Shown piece by piece: positions 15,669 through 23,515 of a DNA stretch of 24,294 bases. The DNA is from an uncultured Flavobacteriaceae bacterium (GTDB lineage Bacteria; Bacteroidota; Bacteroidia; Flavobacteriales; Flavobacteriaceae), in NCBI GenBank assembly GCA_913020685.1, contig CAJWAY010000007.1, positions 1-24,294 of the forward strand, read 5' to 3'. The first letter of the stretch is position 1; each line of letters starts with the position of its first letter. The translations under genes were made by a program, and so were the position numbers. The notes under the pieces are model-generated. The model was not told the origin of the DNA and searched no databases. It saw only the letters and a list, made by a program, of their open reading frames with translations.

Positions 15669-16928
15669 ATGTTTAAATATTGCTTGCTTAAACGTTTTGC
15701 ATTTATCTTCTGTTTCATGCAGACAGTTTTGGGACAAAATTCTCAAGAAAAATTATTTATTCAATCCATTAAATCGATTGTTTTTAAAAATCAAACTTCC
15801 GAAATTCAATTTCCAGTACAAAAACTTGGAGAACCTTTTGAATTACATTTCGATGATCTTAATGGAGATGAACGTAATTACTACTACAAAATCAAATACT
15901 TTAATCACGATTGGACGCCTTCAAACTTGTTTCAAAATGAATATCTAAAAGGTTTTGATAATTTGAGAATTGAAAATTATCAAACATCCTTCAATACTCT
16001 CCAACCTTACACTCACTACCAGCTAGTTTTGCCTAATGATCAGACGGAATTTTTAATTTCGGGAAATTATCTTCTGGAAATTTACAACGATTTAGATGAA
16101 ATGGTTTTTTCAAGAAGGTTTATGATTTATGAAGAGGGGGCTAAAGTAAATGCTAAGGTTTTCAGAACCCGTGACCTTCAATATTACAATACGCACCAAA
16201 ATATTCAATTCTCAATTATCCCCCCAAAGGGAGAATTTTTTCGTGATCCTAAAAATCAATTGCATGTCACAATCCTCCAAAACGAACAGTGGAATTCAGC
16301 TATTAATTCGCTGAAGCCGCAATACAATAATGGTAGTCGATTGGAATACCGTTATGACGCTGAAAGTAGCTTTTATGGTGGTAATGAATATCTTTTTTTT
16401 GATACAAAAAACATTCAAATTACAAGTGCTAATGTCAGTATGGTAAAGTTGAATCGTTTGTATGAGTCTTACCTGACGACAAATTACTTACGCAGGGGAT
16501 ACCCCTACAGTTTTACCCAGGACCTTAATGGGGATTTCATTATTAGGACTTTACAAGGGTCAGAAAACGGGAATATTGAAGCAGACTATAGTTGGGTTCA
16601 TTTCAGTTTGTCTACCCCAATAGTATTTGAAGATCAAGAAGTTTATATCTATGGAAAGTTTAATAATTATGAATTGAATGAAACTAATAAAATGTATTAT
16701 AATCCCGCTTTGGAAATTTATGAAGGGGTAATGCTTCTAAAACAGGGTGTTTACAATTACAAATTTATAGCCAAGAATACCAAGTCTAACCTTTATAACG
16801 AAATTAGTGGTTCTCATGCTCTAACTGAAAATAGATATTTGATTTTTGTATACTATAGATATTTTGGAAATCTTTATGATTCTTTGATTGCAGTTGGTAA
16901 AACTTCGTCTTTTGAAATTTTTGATTAA
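15669..16928 (+). CDS. DUF5103 protein, type IX secretion system plug family
   Basis: A 419-residue exported protein. Residues 1-22 form a signal peptide with cleavage before Q23. The body is beta-rich with the DUF5103 pattern: LFIQSIKSIVFKNQTSE (29-45), PFELHFDDLNGDERNYYYKI (56-75), FNHDWTPSNLFQNEYLKGF (78-96), and YDAESSFYGGNEYLFFD (229-245). In Flavobacterium a DUF5103 protein plugs the periplasmic side of the giant SprA translocon of type IX secretion; that role is transferred here by family. Residues about 325-367 (VYIYGKFNNYE ... GVYNYKFI) resemble an early-set/CBM48-like sandwich. The stop at 16928 is followed by 80 non-coding bases and then an apaG pseudogene. It is divergent from nqrA. 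Confidence 0.87.
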   Translation: MFKYCLLKRFAFIFCFMQTVLGQNSQEKLFIQSIKSIVFKNQTSEIQFPVQKLGEPFELHFDDLNGDERNYYYKIKYFNHDWTPSNLFQNEYLKGFDNLRIENYQTSFNTLQPYTHYQLVLPNDQTEFLISGNYLLEIYNDLDEMVFSRRFMIYEEGAKVNAKVFRTRDLQYYNTHQNIQFSIIPPKGEFFRDPKNQLHVTILQNEQWNSAINSLKPQYNNGSRLEYRYDAESSFYGGNEYLFFDTKNIQITSANVSMVKLNRLYESYLTTNYLRRGYPYSFTQDLNGDFIIRTLQGSENGNIEADYSWVHFSLSTPIVFEDQEVYIYGKFNNYELNETNKMYYNPALEIYEGVMLLKQGVYNYKFIAKNTKSNLYNEISGSHALTENRYLIFVYYRYFGNLYDSLIAVGKTSSFEIFD

Positions 16929-17008
16929 CAAAGTTTTATCCAACTTTTTACAGCTTACAATTATAGTAATTTCATTAAATTAAATGAATAAGATTTTAAA
17001 TCTAACTA

Positions 17009-17396
17009 ATGATACATCAGGTAACAAAAGGAATAAAGATCACTGTGGATACTGATTATAATTGAAGTTCCCTAAAAGATAATGTACTTCACTATGCCTT
17101 TGCTTACCTAATTAAAATAGAAAATCAAAGTAAGAGTTCTGTTCAATTGTTGACTCGTCATTGGAAAATCATAGAATCTATGAACAAAAACCTATACCTC
17201 AATGGCAACGGGGTTAAGGGTAAAAAAACCTATTATAAACCCTGGTGAGGTTCACAAATATAAATCCGGTTGTTTGCTTTTCTAAGCATTAGGAGCCATG
17301 AAAGGGACCTACTCAATGATTGATCTTTCTTCCACAAAAAAACTTAAGGTAGAGATAACCCTATTTAGGTTAACTACCCTTTTTGTTCTCAACTAG
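17009..17396 (+). pseudogene. apaG: apaG pseudogene (two nonsense codons, one +1 frameshift)
   Basis: The 464-base gap between the DUF5103 gene and rsmG is mostly a broken apaG. From the ATG at 17009 the frame reads MIHQVTKGIKITVDTDYN, then TGA (17063-17065), then continues in the same frame with LHYAFAYLIKIENQSKSSVQ, LLTRHWKI and NGNGVKGKKTYYKP. At the CCC of 17240-17242 one extra base shifts the frame. In the +1 frame it goes on PGEVHKYKSGCLLF, TAA (17283-17285), ALGAMKGTYSMIDLSSTKK, LKVEITLFRLTTLFVLN, and stop TAG at 17394-17396. The restored product is 128 residues, the usual ApaG length, with its PGE, SGC, GxMxGxY and FRL signatures. ApaG is a fibronectin-type-III-like protein of unclear role, often called a Co/Mg efflux protein. 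Decay looks recent. Confidence 0.88.
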
Positions 17397-18013
17397 TTCT
17401 GAGGAAAATAAACCAGTTTTTTTGTTTTAAAAAACGCTTCCCCAAAATAATCTCTTAAATATACTACCCTAGCCAATTTAAATGCTGAAAGCTCCTCCTG
17501 CAGATTCCCCCCCTTAAGGCACAAAAATCCATTTCTTATTGAGTGATTTTGTTTATTACTAATATTTTTAGCCGACCAATTGACAATTGTTTGAAGGGGA
17601 GCTACTGCTCTAGAAACGATAAAATCAACCTCCAATTTCAGATTTTCTGCTCGATCATAGTAAGTACTAATATTATCTAATCTAAGTTTACTCTTTACAT
17701 CGTTTATAACATTAATTTTCTTTCCAATACTGTCTACCAAATGGAATTTTGCTTTGGGGAACATTATGGCTAATGGTACTCCAGGAAAACCACCTCCAGT
17801 GCCAATGTCAAGTATATTACTTCCAACTTTGAATTGAATAAATCTTGCTATAGATAGTGAATGAAGAACGTGATGTAAATAAAAATAATCAATATTTTTT
17901 CTGGAAATTACATTGATACGTATATTCCATTCCTTGTAGATTCTATACATTAATTCCAATTGTTGTTTTTGTTTAGGATCACAATCGGGAAAGTAGTTGT
18001 AAATAAAATTCAA
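17393..18013 (-). CDS. rsmG: 16S rRNA (guanine527-N7)-methyltransferase
   Basis: Methylates N7 of G527 of 16S rRNA. Motifs: YKEWNIRINVISRKN (about 26-40), LHHVLHSL, SAM-binding loop NILDIGTGGGFPGVPLAI (66-83), HLVDSIGKKINVI, VSRAVAPL, and LCLKGGNLQEEL. The start is problematic: the frame has no ATG near the expected N-terminus. I choose the TTG at 18011-18013, giving 206 residues beginning MNFIYNYFPD, in register with the MELIFKYFP-like start of relatives as I recall it. An alternative TTG at 18055 gives 220 residues. An ATG at 18016-18018 sits just out of frame, suggesting loss of one base after the original start. The stop TAG overlaps the apaG remnant's stop in CTAG. Confidence 0.9.
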   Translation of the reverse strand: MNFIYNYFPDCDPKQKQQLELMYRIYKEWNIRINVISRKNIDYFYLHHVLHSLSIARFIQFKVGSNILDIGTGGGFPGVPLAIMFPKAKFHLVDSIGKKINVINDVKSKLRLDNISTYYDRAENLKLEVDFIVSRAVAPLQTIVNWSAKNISNKQNHSIRNGFLCLKGGNLQEELSAFKLARVVYLRDYFGEAFFKTKKLVYFPQN

Positions 18014-18085
18014 TTCATTTTTTATTAAAAATAAAGAGAATGCTTTAAAATTCAATAATTTTACCTAACTAACAACAACTAACTT

Positions 18086-19195
18086 ATGACCAAAAAATTG
18101 ATCCCAAGTTTTTCTCGAAAAGAATCCAAAGAGTTTTTTCAAACTCTAAACAAGAGAGTAAATCAATATTTTAAAGACAACAAATTGGAAAAGACTGGCA
18201 ATTGGAAACTTTACCTAAAGTCACTGATTATGTTTACCATATTGATAGCTCCATTTATAATCATTATGTCCACAAACTTCAACGATTGGTTTAAACTTTT
18301 TCTGGCTATTTTAATTGGTATTGGTATGGCTGGAGTGGGCATGAATGTGATGCATGACGGAAACCACGGTTCCTTTTCCAAATACCCTTGGGTTAATAGA
18401 TTAATGGGCGGCAGCATCTACATTCTTGCTGGTAATGTATTTAACTGGAAAATACAACATAATCTATTGCACCATACCTACACCAATATCAAAGACCATG
18501 ACGAAGATCTTGAAGCAGGGGTAGTATTGCGTTTTTCGAAACATGCAAAGTGGAGACCTCACCACAGATTTCAACACTTTTACTCTATTTTCCTTTACGG
18601 TTTATTGACTCTCAAATGGGCTATTGTTTCTGATTTTATTAGACTTAGCCGTTACCAAAAAAATAATTTATCATACTTAAATAGTAAAAGTCATTCTAAA
18701 CAATGGGTGGGTCTATTTATATCAAAAATCATTTATTTCTCAATTTGGATCTTTTTACCCATCTTTTTTTTCAAGATTATTTGGTGGAAGTTGTTGATTG
18801 GATTTTTTGTGATGCATTACACCGCAAGTTTAATTTTAAGTTTAGTTTTCCAGTTGGCTCATGTAATTGATGAGGCAGATATGCCTTTACCGGATTTTAA
18901 AACTGGTAATATGAAAAATTCATGGGTAGTTCACCAACTCAAAACCACTGTCAATTTTTCTACCAATAATAGAGTTATTAATTGGTTTACCGGGGGGTTG
19001 AATCATCAGATTGAACATCACATATTTCCTCATATTTCTCATATTCACTACAGCAAAATATCAAGAATTGTCAAAAAAACAGCTCGCGAATTCAATCTAC
19101 CATATAACGAGTACAGAAATACGCGTAGTGCTATTCTTTCTCATTTTAAATTTTTAAAACAAATGGGCATGCGGCCTGTTTATGTTAAATCATAA
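18086..19195 (+). CDS. Membrane fatty acid desaturase
   Basis: A 369-residue di-iron membrane desaturase that introduces a double bond into acyl chains, affecting membrane fluidity. The three histidine boxes are HDGNH (90-94), HNLLHH (125-130) and HQIEHH (307-312). The QxxHH form of the third box is typical of front-end and linoleoyl-CoA-type desaturases, but there is no fused cytochrome b5 domain (no HPGG motif). Hydrophobic segments at about 46-61, 71-88, 105-118, 168-183, 208-228 and 231-256 fit the usual four-helix hairpin layout with two peripheral helices. Regioselectivity cannot be read from sequence. The next aminotransferase gene starts 12 bases downstream, so the two may share a transcript. 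It is divergent from rsmG, and I see no clear promoter pair in the gap. Confidence 0.92.
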   Translation: MTKKLIPSFSRKESKEFFQTLNKRVNQYFKDNKLEKTGNWKLYLKSLIMFTILIAPFIIIMSTNFNDWFKLFLAILIGIGMAGVGMNVMHDGNHGSFSKYPWVNRLMGGSIYILAGNVFNWKIQHNLLHHTYTNIKDHDEDLEAGVVLRFSKHAKWRPHHRFQHFYSIFLYGLLTLKWAIVSDFIRLSRYQKNNLSYLNSKSHSKQWVGLFISKIIYFSIWIFLPIFFFKIIWWKLLIGFFVMHYTASLILSLVFQLAHVIDEADMPLPDFKTGNMKNSWVVHQLKTTVNFSTNNRVINWFTGGLNHQIEHHIFPHISHIHYSKISRIVKKTAREFNLPYNEYRNTRSAILSHFKFLKQMGMRPVYVKS

Positions 19196-19207
19196 GTCAA
19201 TTTTTTA

Positions 19208-20386
19208 ATGTTATCAAATCGAATCAAGAGCCTGCCAGCCTCAGCTACACTGGCTATGGCAGCAAAAGCAAGAGAATTAAAGGTTCAAGGTATTGACATC
19301 ATCGGTCTAAGTTTAGGAGAACCTGATTTCAACACTCCTGAATTCATCAAAGACGCTGCAATTCAGGCAGTAAAAGATAATTATAATTCCTATTCACCAG
19401 TAGATGGTTATGCTGATTTAAAGTCTGCAATATGTGAAAAATTTAATCGAGACAACAGATTAGAATATCAAGCCTCTCAGATCGTTGTCTCGACTGGCGC
19501 CAAACAATCTATTGCCAACGTTTGTATGGTCTTGCTCGATCCGGGTGATGAGGTATTATTGCCTGCTCCCTATTGGGTAAGCTACTCCGCCATTGCAACT
19601 TTGGCTGAAGCAAAACCCATCATCATTCCATCATCTGTAGATCATGATTTTAAAATTACACCTGAACAACTCGAGGCAGCCATCACCCCCAAAACCAAAC
19701 TAGTGATGTTTAATTCACCCAATAATCCAAGTGGAACCATTTACACTGAACAAGAGTATCGTGAATTAGGAACTGTTTTACAAAAATATCCTAACATTTA
19801 TATTTTGTCGGATGAAATCTACGAACACATCAATTATGGCACTCCCCACTTTAGTATTGCGGCCATTCCCGAATTGTATGAGCGTACCATTACCGTAAAC
19901 GGAGTAGCCAAGGCATTTGCCATGACTGGATGGCGAATTGGTTACATCGGTGCTTCGGAATGGATTGCAAAAGGTTGTAACAAAATACAGGGACAAATGA
20001 CCTCAGGATCAAATTGTATTGCTCAAAGAGCAACCATTGCTGCGTTATCAGCCCCTACCAGTAAAATACAATATATGGTAGATGAATTCAACAAAAGAAG
20101 GGGGCTTATCTTAAATTTGCTTTCTAAAATTCCTGGATTTAAACTCAACGAACCTCAGGGAGCATTCTATGTTTTCCCTGATATTTCCTACTATTTTGGA
20201 AAGACCATTAAGGGAAAGACCATCCAAAATGCAAATGATTTTGCTTTATTATTATTGGAAGAGGCTCATGTAGCTACCGTTACTGGTGAGGCTTTTGGTA
20301 ATTCTGATTGCATTCGTATTTCTTATGCTGCCTCTGAAGACGAAATCAAGACGGCTGTTGAAAGAATCAAAAACGCATTAATCTAA
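19208..20386 (+). CDS. Aspartate aminotransferase-type PLP enzyme (AspB-like)
   Basis: A 392-residue class I aminotransferase of the Thermus/Bacillus AspAT type, a group that also includes prephenate aminotransferases. Seen: LSLGEPDF (34-41), STGAKQSI (95-102), LPAPYWVSY (118-126), NSPNNPSGT (169-177), Asp202 and Tyr205 in LSDEIYEHI, Schiff-base Lys235 in NGVAKAFAMTGWRIGY, and carboxylate-binding Arg370 in CIRISYA. The usual serine before the lysine is alanine here; I recall this VAKAFAM form in other Bacteroidota but cannot check it. It likely makes aspartate or glutamate from the 2-oxo acids. It follows the desaturase by 12 bases and ends before a strong terminator. Confidence 0.93.
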   Translation: MLSNRIKSLPASATLAMAAKARELKVQGIDIIGLSLGEPDFNTPEFIKDAAIQAVKDNYNSYSPVDGYADLKSAICEKFNRDNRLEYQASQIVVSTGAKQSIANVCMVLLDPGDEVLLPAPYWVSYSAIATLAEAKPIIIPSSVDHDFKITPEQLEAAITPKTKLVMFNSPNNPSGTIYTEQEYRELGTVLQKYPNIYILSDEIYEHINYGTPHFSIAAIPELYERTITVNGVAKAFAMTGWRIGYIGASEWIAKGCNKIQGQMTSGSNCIAQRATIAALSAPTSKIQYMVDEFNKRRGLILNLLSKIPGFKLNEPQGAFYVFPDISYYFGKTIKGKTIQNANDFALLLLEEAHVATVTGEAFGNSDCIRISYAASEDEIKTAVERIKNALI

Positions 20387-20388
20387 AA

Positions 20389-20418
20389 TTAAAAAGCCTC
20401 CATCAAGAGGCTTTTTAA
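20389..20418. terminator. Bidirectional Rho-independent terminator
   Basis: A perfect 12-bp inverted repeat TTAAAAAGCCTC / GAGGCTTTTTAA with a 6-base CATCAA loop (20401-20406). Each strand has a GC core followed by a T run, so it can end both the plus-strand aminotransferase transcript and the convergent minus-strand aromatic operon, whose last stop codon is at 20420-20422. Confidence 0.9.
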
Positions 20419-20419
20419 C

Positions 20420-21502
20420 TTATCCGTTAATCACCTTTTCTTGGTGATTAATCGACTCCTGGTGAATCGCTTTAAATATTCGGGTAATAAATTCCTCACT
20501 TAAACTCCTTTCACCTCCCCGAGCTTTCATCGTCTGCAAAATTTCATTCCAACGTTTATTTTGTAGAACAGCGACGTTATTGCCTTTTTTGAGTATACCA
20601 ATAGACTCAGCAACTTTCATTCGTTTACCTAAAGCATCCAAAATTATCTGATCACTTACATCAATTTGTTCTCGCAAAGTCTCCAATTCTATTTGATAGC
20701 TTTTTTCATCCGTAGTCACTTTTCGAATTTTTAGATTATTCATGATCTCAACCAAACGTTTAGGAGTTACCTGCTGTTTGGCATCACTCCAGGCATTGTC
20801 TGGGTCCCAATGGGTTTCTATCATAAGACCATCAAAATTTAGATCTAAAGCTCTTTGACTCAGATTAAAAATCAAATCCCTTCTTCCTGCAATATGTGAC
20901 GGATCACAGATCAATGGTATATCTGGAAATTTATTTTGAAACTCAACTGCAATTTGCCACTCAGGGTTATTGCGGTATTTTGATTTGTCATAGGTTGAGA
21001 AACCTCTGTGAATAACACCCAATTTTTTGATGTTTGCAGAGTAGATTCTCTCCAGACCCCCCATCCAAAGGGCCAAATCGGGATTGACTGGATTTTTGAC
21101 CAAAACGATTTTATCCGTTCCATTTAATGCATCGGCAATTTCCTGAATTATGAATGGACTTACTGTTGAACGAGCCCCGATCCATAAAATGTCAACATCT
21201 GCCTCCAATGCCAATTTCACGTGATCTTTATTGGCTACCTCTGTTGAGATCAACAATCCTGTTTGATCCTTTACTTTTTTGAGCCAGTCTAAACCAATAG
21301 CACCAACACCCTCAAACATACCGGGTCGGGTTCTGGGTTTCCATATTCCAGCCCGAAAAACAGTCACATCAGTATCTTTTAATTCATGTGCAATTTTCAG
21401 TACTTGCTCCTCTGTTTCTGCGCTACAAGGACCAGCAATGACTAGTGGATGATCCAATCCAAAATCTTCCAGCCAGGCACTCATTTCTTTACTATTTTCC
21501 AT
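20420..21502 (-). CDS. aroF: Bifunctional DAHP synthase / chorismate mutase (type II)
   Basis: A 360-residue fusion. Residues about 1-260 are a type I-beta DAHP synthase, which joins phosphoenolpyruvate and erythrose 4-phosphate to open the shikimate pathway. Visible are IAGPCSAET with metal-ligand Cys26, FRAGIWKPRTRPGMFEG (49-65), GARST (109-113), KNPVNPD (136-142), CDPSHIAGRRD with His203, and MIETHWDPDNAWSDAKQQVTP with Glu229. Residues about 268-350 are an AroQ-type chorismate mutase (LREQIDVSDQIILDALGKRM, then ESIGILKK and NKRWNEIL). A C-terminal mutase domain is the arrangement known from Bacteroidota such as Porphyromonas, where prephenate binding to it feeds back on the synthase. It overlaps the end of tyrA by 11 bases and is the last gene of the aromatic operon. 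Confidence 0.95.
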   Translation of the reverse strand: MENSKEMSAWLEDFGLDHPLVIAGPCSAETEEQVLKIAHELKDTDVTVFRAGIWKPRTRPGMFEGVGAIGLDWLKKVKDQTGLLISTEVANKDHVKLALEADVDILWIGARSTVSPFIIQEIADALNGTDKIVLVKNPVNPDLALWMGGLERIYSANIKKLGVIHRGFSTYDKSKYRNNPEWQIAVEFQNKFPDIPLICDPSHIAGRRDLIFNLSQRALDLNFDGLMIETHWDPDNAWSDAKQQVTPKRLVEIMNNLKIRKVTTDEKSYQIELETLREQIDVSDQIILDALGKRMKVAESIGILKKGNNVAVLQNKRWNEILQTMKARGGERSLSEEFITRIFKAIHQESINHQEKVING

Positions 21503-22370
21503 TTTTATTTGTTTTTGTAGTATTGGTAATGCCCTCTAAAATCAGACGAATTTTGTTGATCTCGAGAATTTGCTCGTGTAATTCGTCAAATTTATCAGCA
21601 TCCAAAAGTTGTTTAAACTGATTTAAATTATTGATGTATTGTGATAGTGTTTTACTAATGTTTTCTTTGTTCTGTTTAAAAATAGGAACCCACATATTAG
21701 GTGAACTTTTTGCCAAACGGACGGTAGAGGAAAACCCACTCCCAGCCATGTCAAAAATAGCGGACTGATCTTTTTCTTTTTCCATTACGGTTTTACCCAA
21801 CATATAGGAGGTAATATGGGACAAATGAGACACATAAGTAATGTGTTGGTCATGTTCTACGGGGTCCATTTCTCTTAGTTTCATCCCTATTTTTTTGAAC
21901 CAATCTTGAGCCCACTCCAAAAGATCGGGGCGGGTCTTGTGAATCTCACAAAGGATTTGAATTTTGTCTTTAAATAGATCGGAAAGTGCTGCAGCAGGTC
22001 CAGAATATTCAGTACCTGCAATAGGGTGGGTGGCCAAAAACTGTCCACGCTTTGAATGCAATGCCACTTGTTGGCAAATTGCCGTTTTGGTAGATCCAAA
22101 ATCAATTATTAATGCGTTATCATTGACCTCGTCCAATAAATCAACCAATCGATCCATAGCCCCATCTACGGGTATGGCGAGCAGTATGGTATCCATTTGC
22201 TTTATCATGGAGTCATCTAACCTGAAATCAATTAATCCCAAGTCCAAAGACTTTTGCAAGTTGGTTTCACTCCTGTTGGTTCCGTATATTTGCGCATCGG
22301 GAATGTGTTCCCTGGCCGAAAGTGCAAGTGAACCACCAATTAATCCAACACCAATAATTCCTATTTTCAT
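21492..22370 (-). CDS. tyrA: Prephenate dehydrogenase
   Basis: A 292-residue NAD(P)-dependent enzyme that oxidatively decarboxylates prephenate to 4-hydroxyphenylpyruvate, the tyrosine branch. The Rossmann motif IGVGLIGGSLA is at 6-16, IIDFGSTK at 88-95, and the catalytic histidine is likely His115 in ATHPIAGTEYSGP. HDQHITYVSHLSH (173-185) and FDMAGSGFSSTVRLA are typical of the C-terminal helical domain. There is no ACT domain, so feedback by tyrosine through such a domain is not expected. The start overlaps the preceding aminotransferase by 4 bases (ATGA), and the end overlaps the DAHP synthase start by 11 bases. Confidence 0.95.
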   Translation of the reverse strand: MKIGIIGVGLIGGSLALSAREHIPDAQIYGTNRSETNLQKSLDLGLIDFRLDDSMIKQMDTILLAIPVDGAMDRLVDLLDEVNDNALIIDFGSTKTAICQQVALHSKRGQFLATHPIAGTEYSGPAAALSDLFKDKIQILCEIHKTRPDLLEWAQDWFKKIGMKLREMDPVEHDQHITYVSHLSHITSYMLGKTVMEKEKDQSAIFDMAGSGFSSTVRLAKSSPNMWVPIFKQNKENISKTLSQYINNLNQFKQLLDADKFDELHEQILEINKIRLILEGITNTTKTNKNGK

Positions 22371-23515
22371 TTTTTACTAATTCTTTTTATTGCTTTGCTG
22401 ATTTGTTCTGCCTCCACACAGAGGGAAAAGCGGATATATCCTTCACCTTGGCTCCCAAATATACTTCCGGGCGCAATAAAAACATTATATTTTTGTAAAA
22501 TTTCCTCTATATATTGTATTGAAGACATCGAAGTATTTCTCATTTTGGCCCAAACAAATAGTCCACTGCTATTAATATCGAAATCTGTCTTCAGCAGAGT
22601 GGCAAGTTTAAAGATCAGTTTTTTTCTCTCATTGTATATATTATTGAGTTTTTTGAACCAGCTATCTTGCACTTGAAGAGCAGCTATAGCACCTCGCTGA
22701 ATTCCATAAAACATACCAGAATCCATATTGCTTTTAACCTTCAATACAGCATTAATATTTTTTTGATTCCCCAAAACCATACCCACACGCCAACCGGCCA
22801 TATTGAACGACTTGCTCAATGAGTTCAATTCCATGCCCACATCCTTAGCGCCAGGGACAGACATCATACTTTGAGGATGATCAGTTAAAACAAAACTGTA
22901 AGGGTTATCATTCACCAATAAGATGTCTTTTTCCTTTGCCCAGACAATTAATTTTTCAAAAGTATCTCTTTGTGCAATAGCCCCTGTGGGCATGTGAGGA
23001 TAATTGACCCACATCAATTTGACATCATACAAATCCATTTGATCCAAAGCATCAAAATTGGGTTGCCATTGATTTTCAACATTTAAATCATAAAAGACTG
23101 GTTCTGCCTCAACCAGTCTTGTAACGGACTGATATGTAGGATAGCCAGGATTAGGAATCAATACCTTATCTCCTGGATTTAAAAATGCCATTGAAATATG
23201 CATTATTCCCTCCTTGGATCCCATAAGAGGAAGGATTTCACTTACTGGGTTGGCATTGTATTGATAGTGTTCTTGGTAAAAGTCAGCAATGGCCTGACGC
23301 AACTCCGGAACCCCCTGATAACTTTGATACTGATGTACTTTGGGGTGATCAAAACTCTCCTTAAGTGCAGCTACAACTTTTGGATGAGGGGGAAGGTCGG
23401 GGCTGCCAATACCAATATTAATGACTGGATTACCAGCTGCCACCATCGAAGCAACTTCCCTTAACTTTTCTGAAAAATAGTATTCCTTAACTGTATTTAA
23501 TCTTCTTGCTGTCAT
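22367..23515 (-). CDS. PLP-dependent aminotransferase of the aromatic operon
   Basis: A 382-residue fold-type I aminotransferase between pheA and tyrA. Seen: NIGIGSPDLPPHP (33-45), MGSKEGIMH (98-106), PNPGYPTY (121-128), NYPHMPTGA (171-179), Asp203 in VNDNPYSF, Schiff-base Lys235 in NSLSKSFNMAGWRVG, and the arginine of YIRFSLC near the C-terminus. These features fit the subfamily that includes LL-diaminopimelate aminotransferase-like enzymes. Its place in the operon suggests it transaminates phenylpyruvate, hydroxyphenylpyruvate or prephenate, which is inference. The first base of its ATG is the last base of the pheA stop (TAATG). Confidence 0.92.
   Translation of the reverse strand: MTARRLNTVKEYYFSEKLREVASMVAAGNPVINIGIGSPDLPPHPKVVAALKESFDHPKVHQYQSYQGVPELRQAIADFYQEHYQYNANPVSEILPLMGSKEGIMHISMAFLNPGDKVLIPNPGYPTYQSVTRLVEAEPVFYDLNVENQWQPNFDALDQMDLYDVKLMWVNYPHMPTGAIAQRDTFEKLIVWAKEKDILLVNDNPYSFVLTDHPQSMMSVPGAKDVGMELNSLSKSFNMAGWRVGMVLGNQKNINAVLKVKSNMDSGMFYGIQRGAIAALQVQDSWFKKLNNIYNERKKLIFKLATLLKTDFDINSSGLFVWAKMRNTSMSSIQYIEEILQKYNVFIAPGSIFGSQGEGYIRFSLCVEAEQISKAIKRISKK

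Noticed and set aside
17009..17396. Programmed stop read-through or frameshifting in apaG
   Set aside because: Three separate recoding events in a 128-codon gene, with no visible slippery heptamer or SECIS-like structure, are far less likely than gene decay or sequencing error.
21964..22380. 138-residue open frame on the plus strand
   Set aside because: Antisense to tyrA, which has all the expected motifs.
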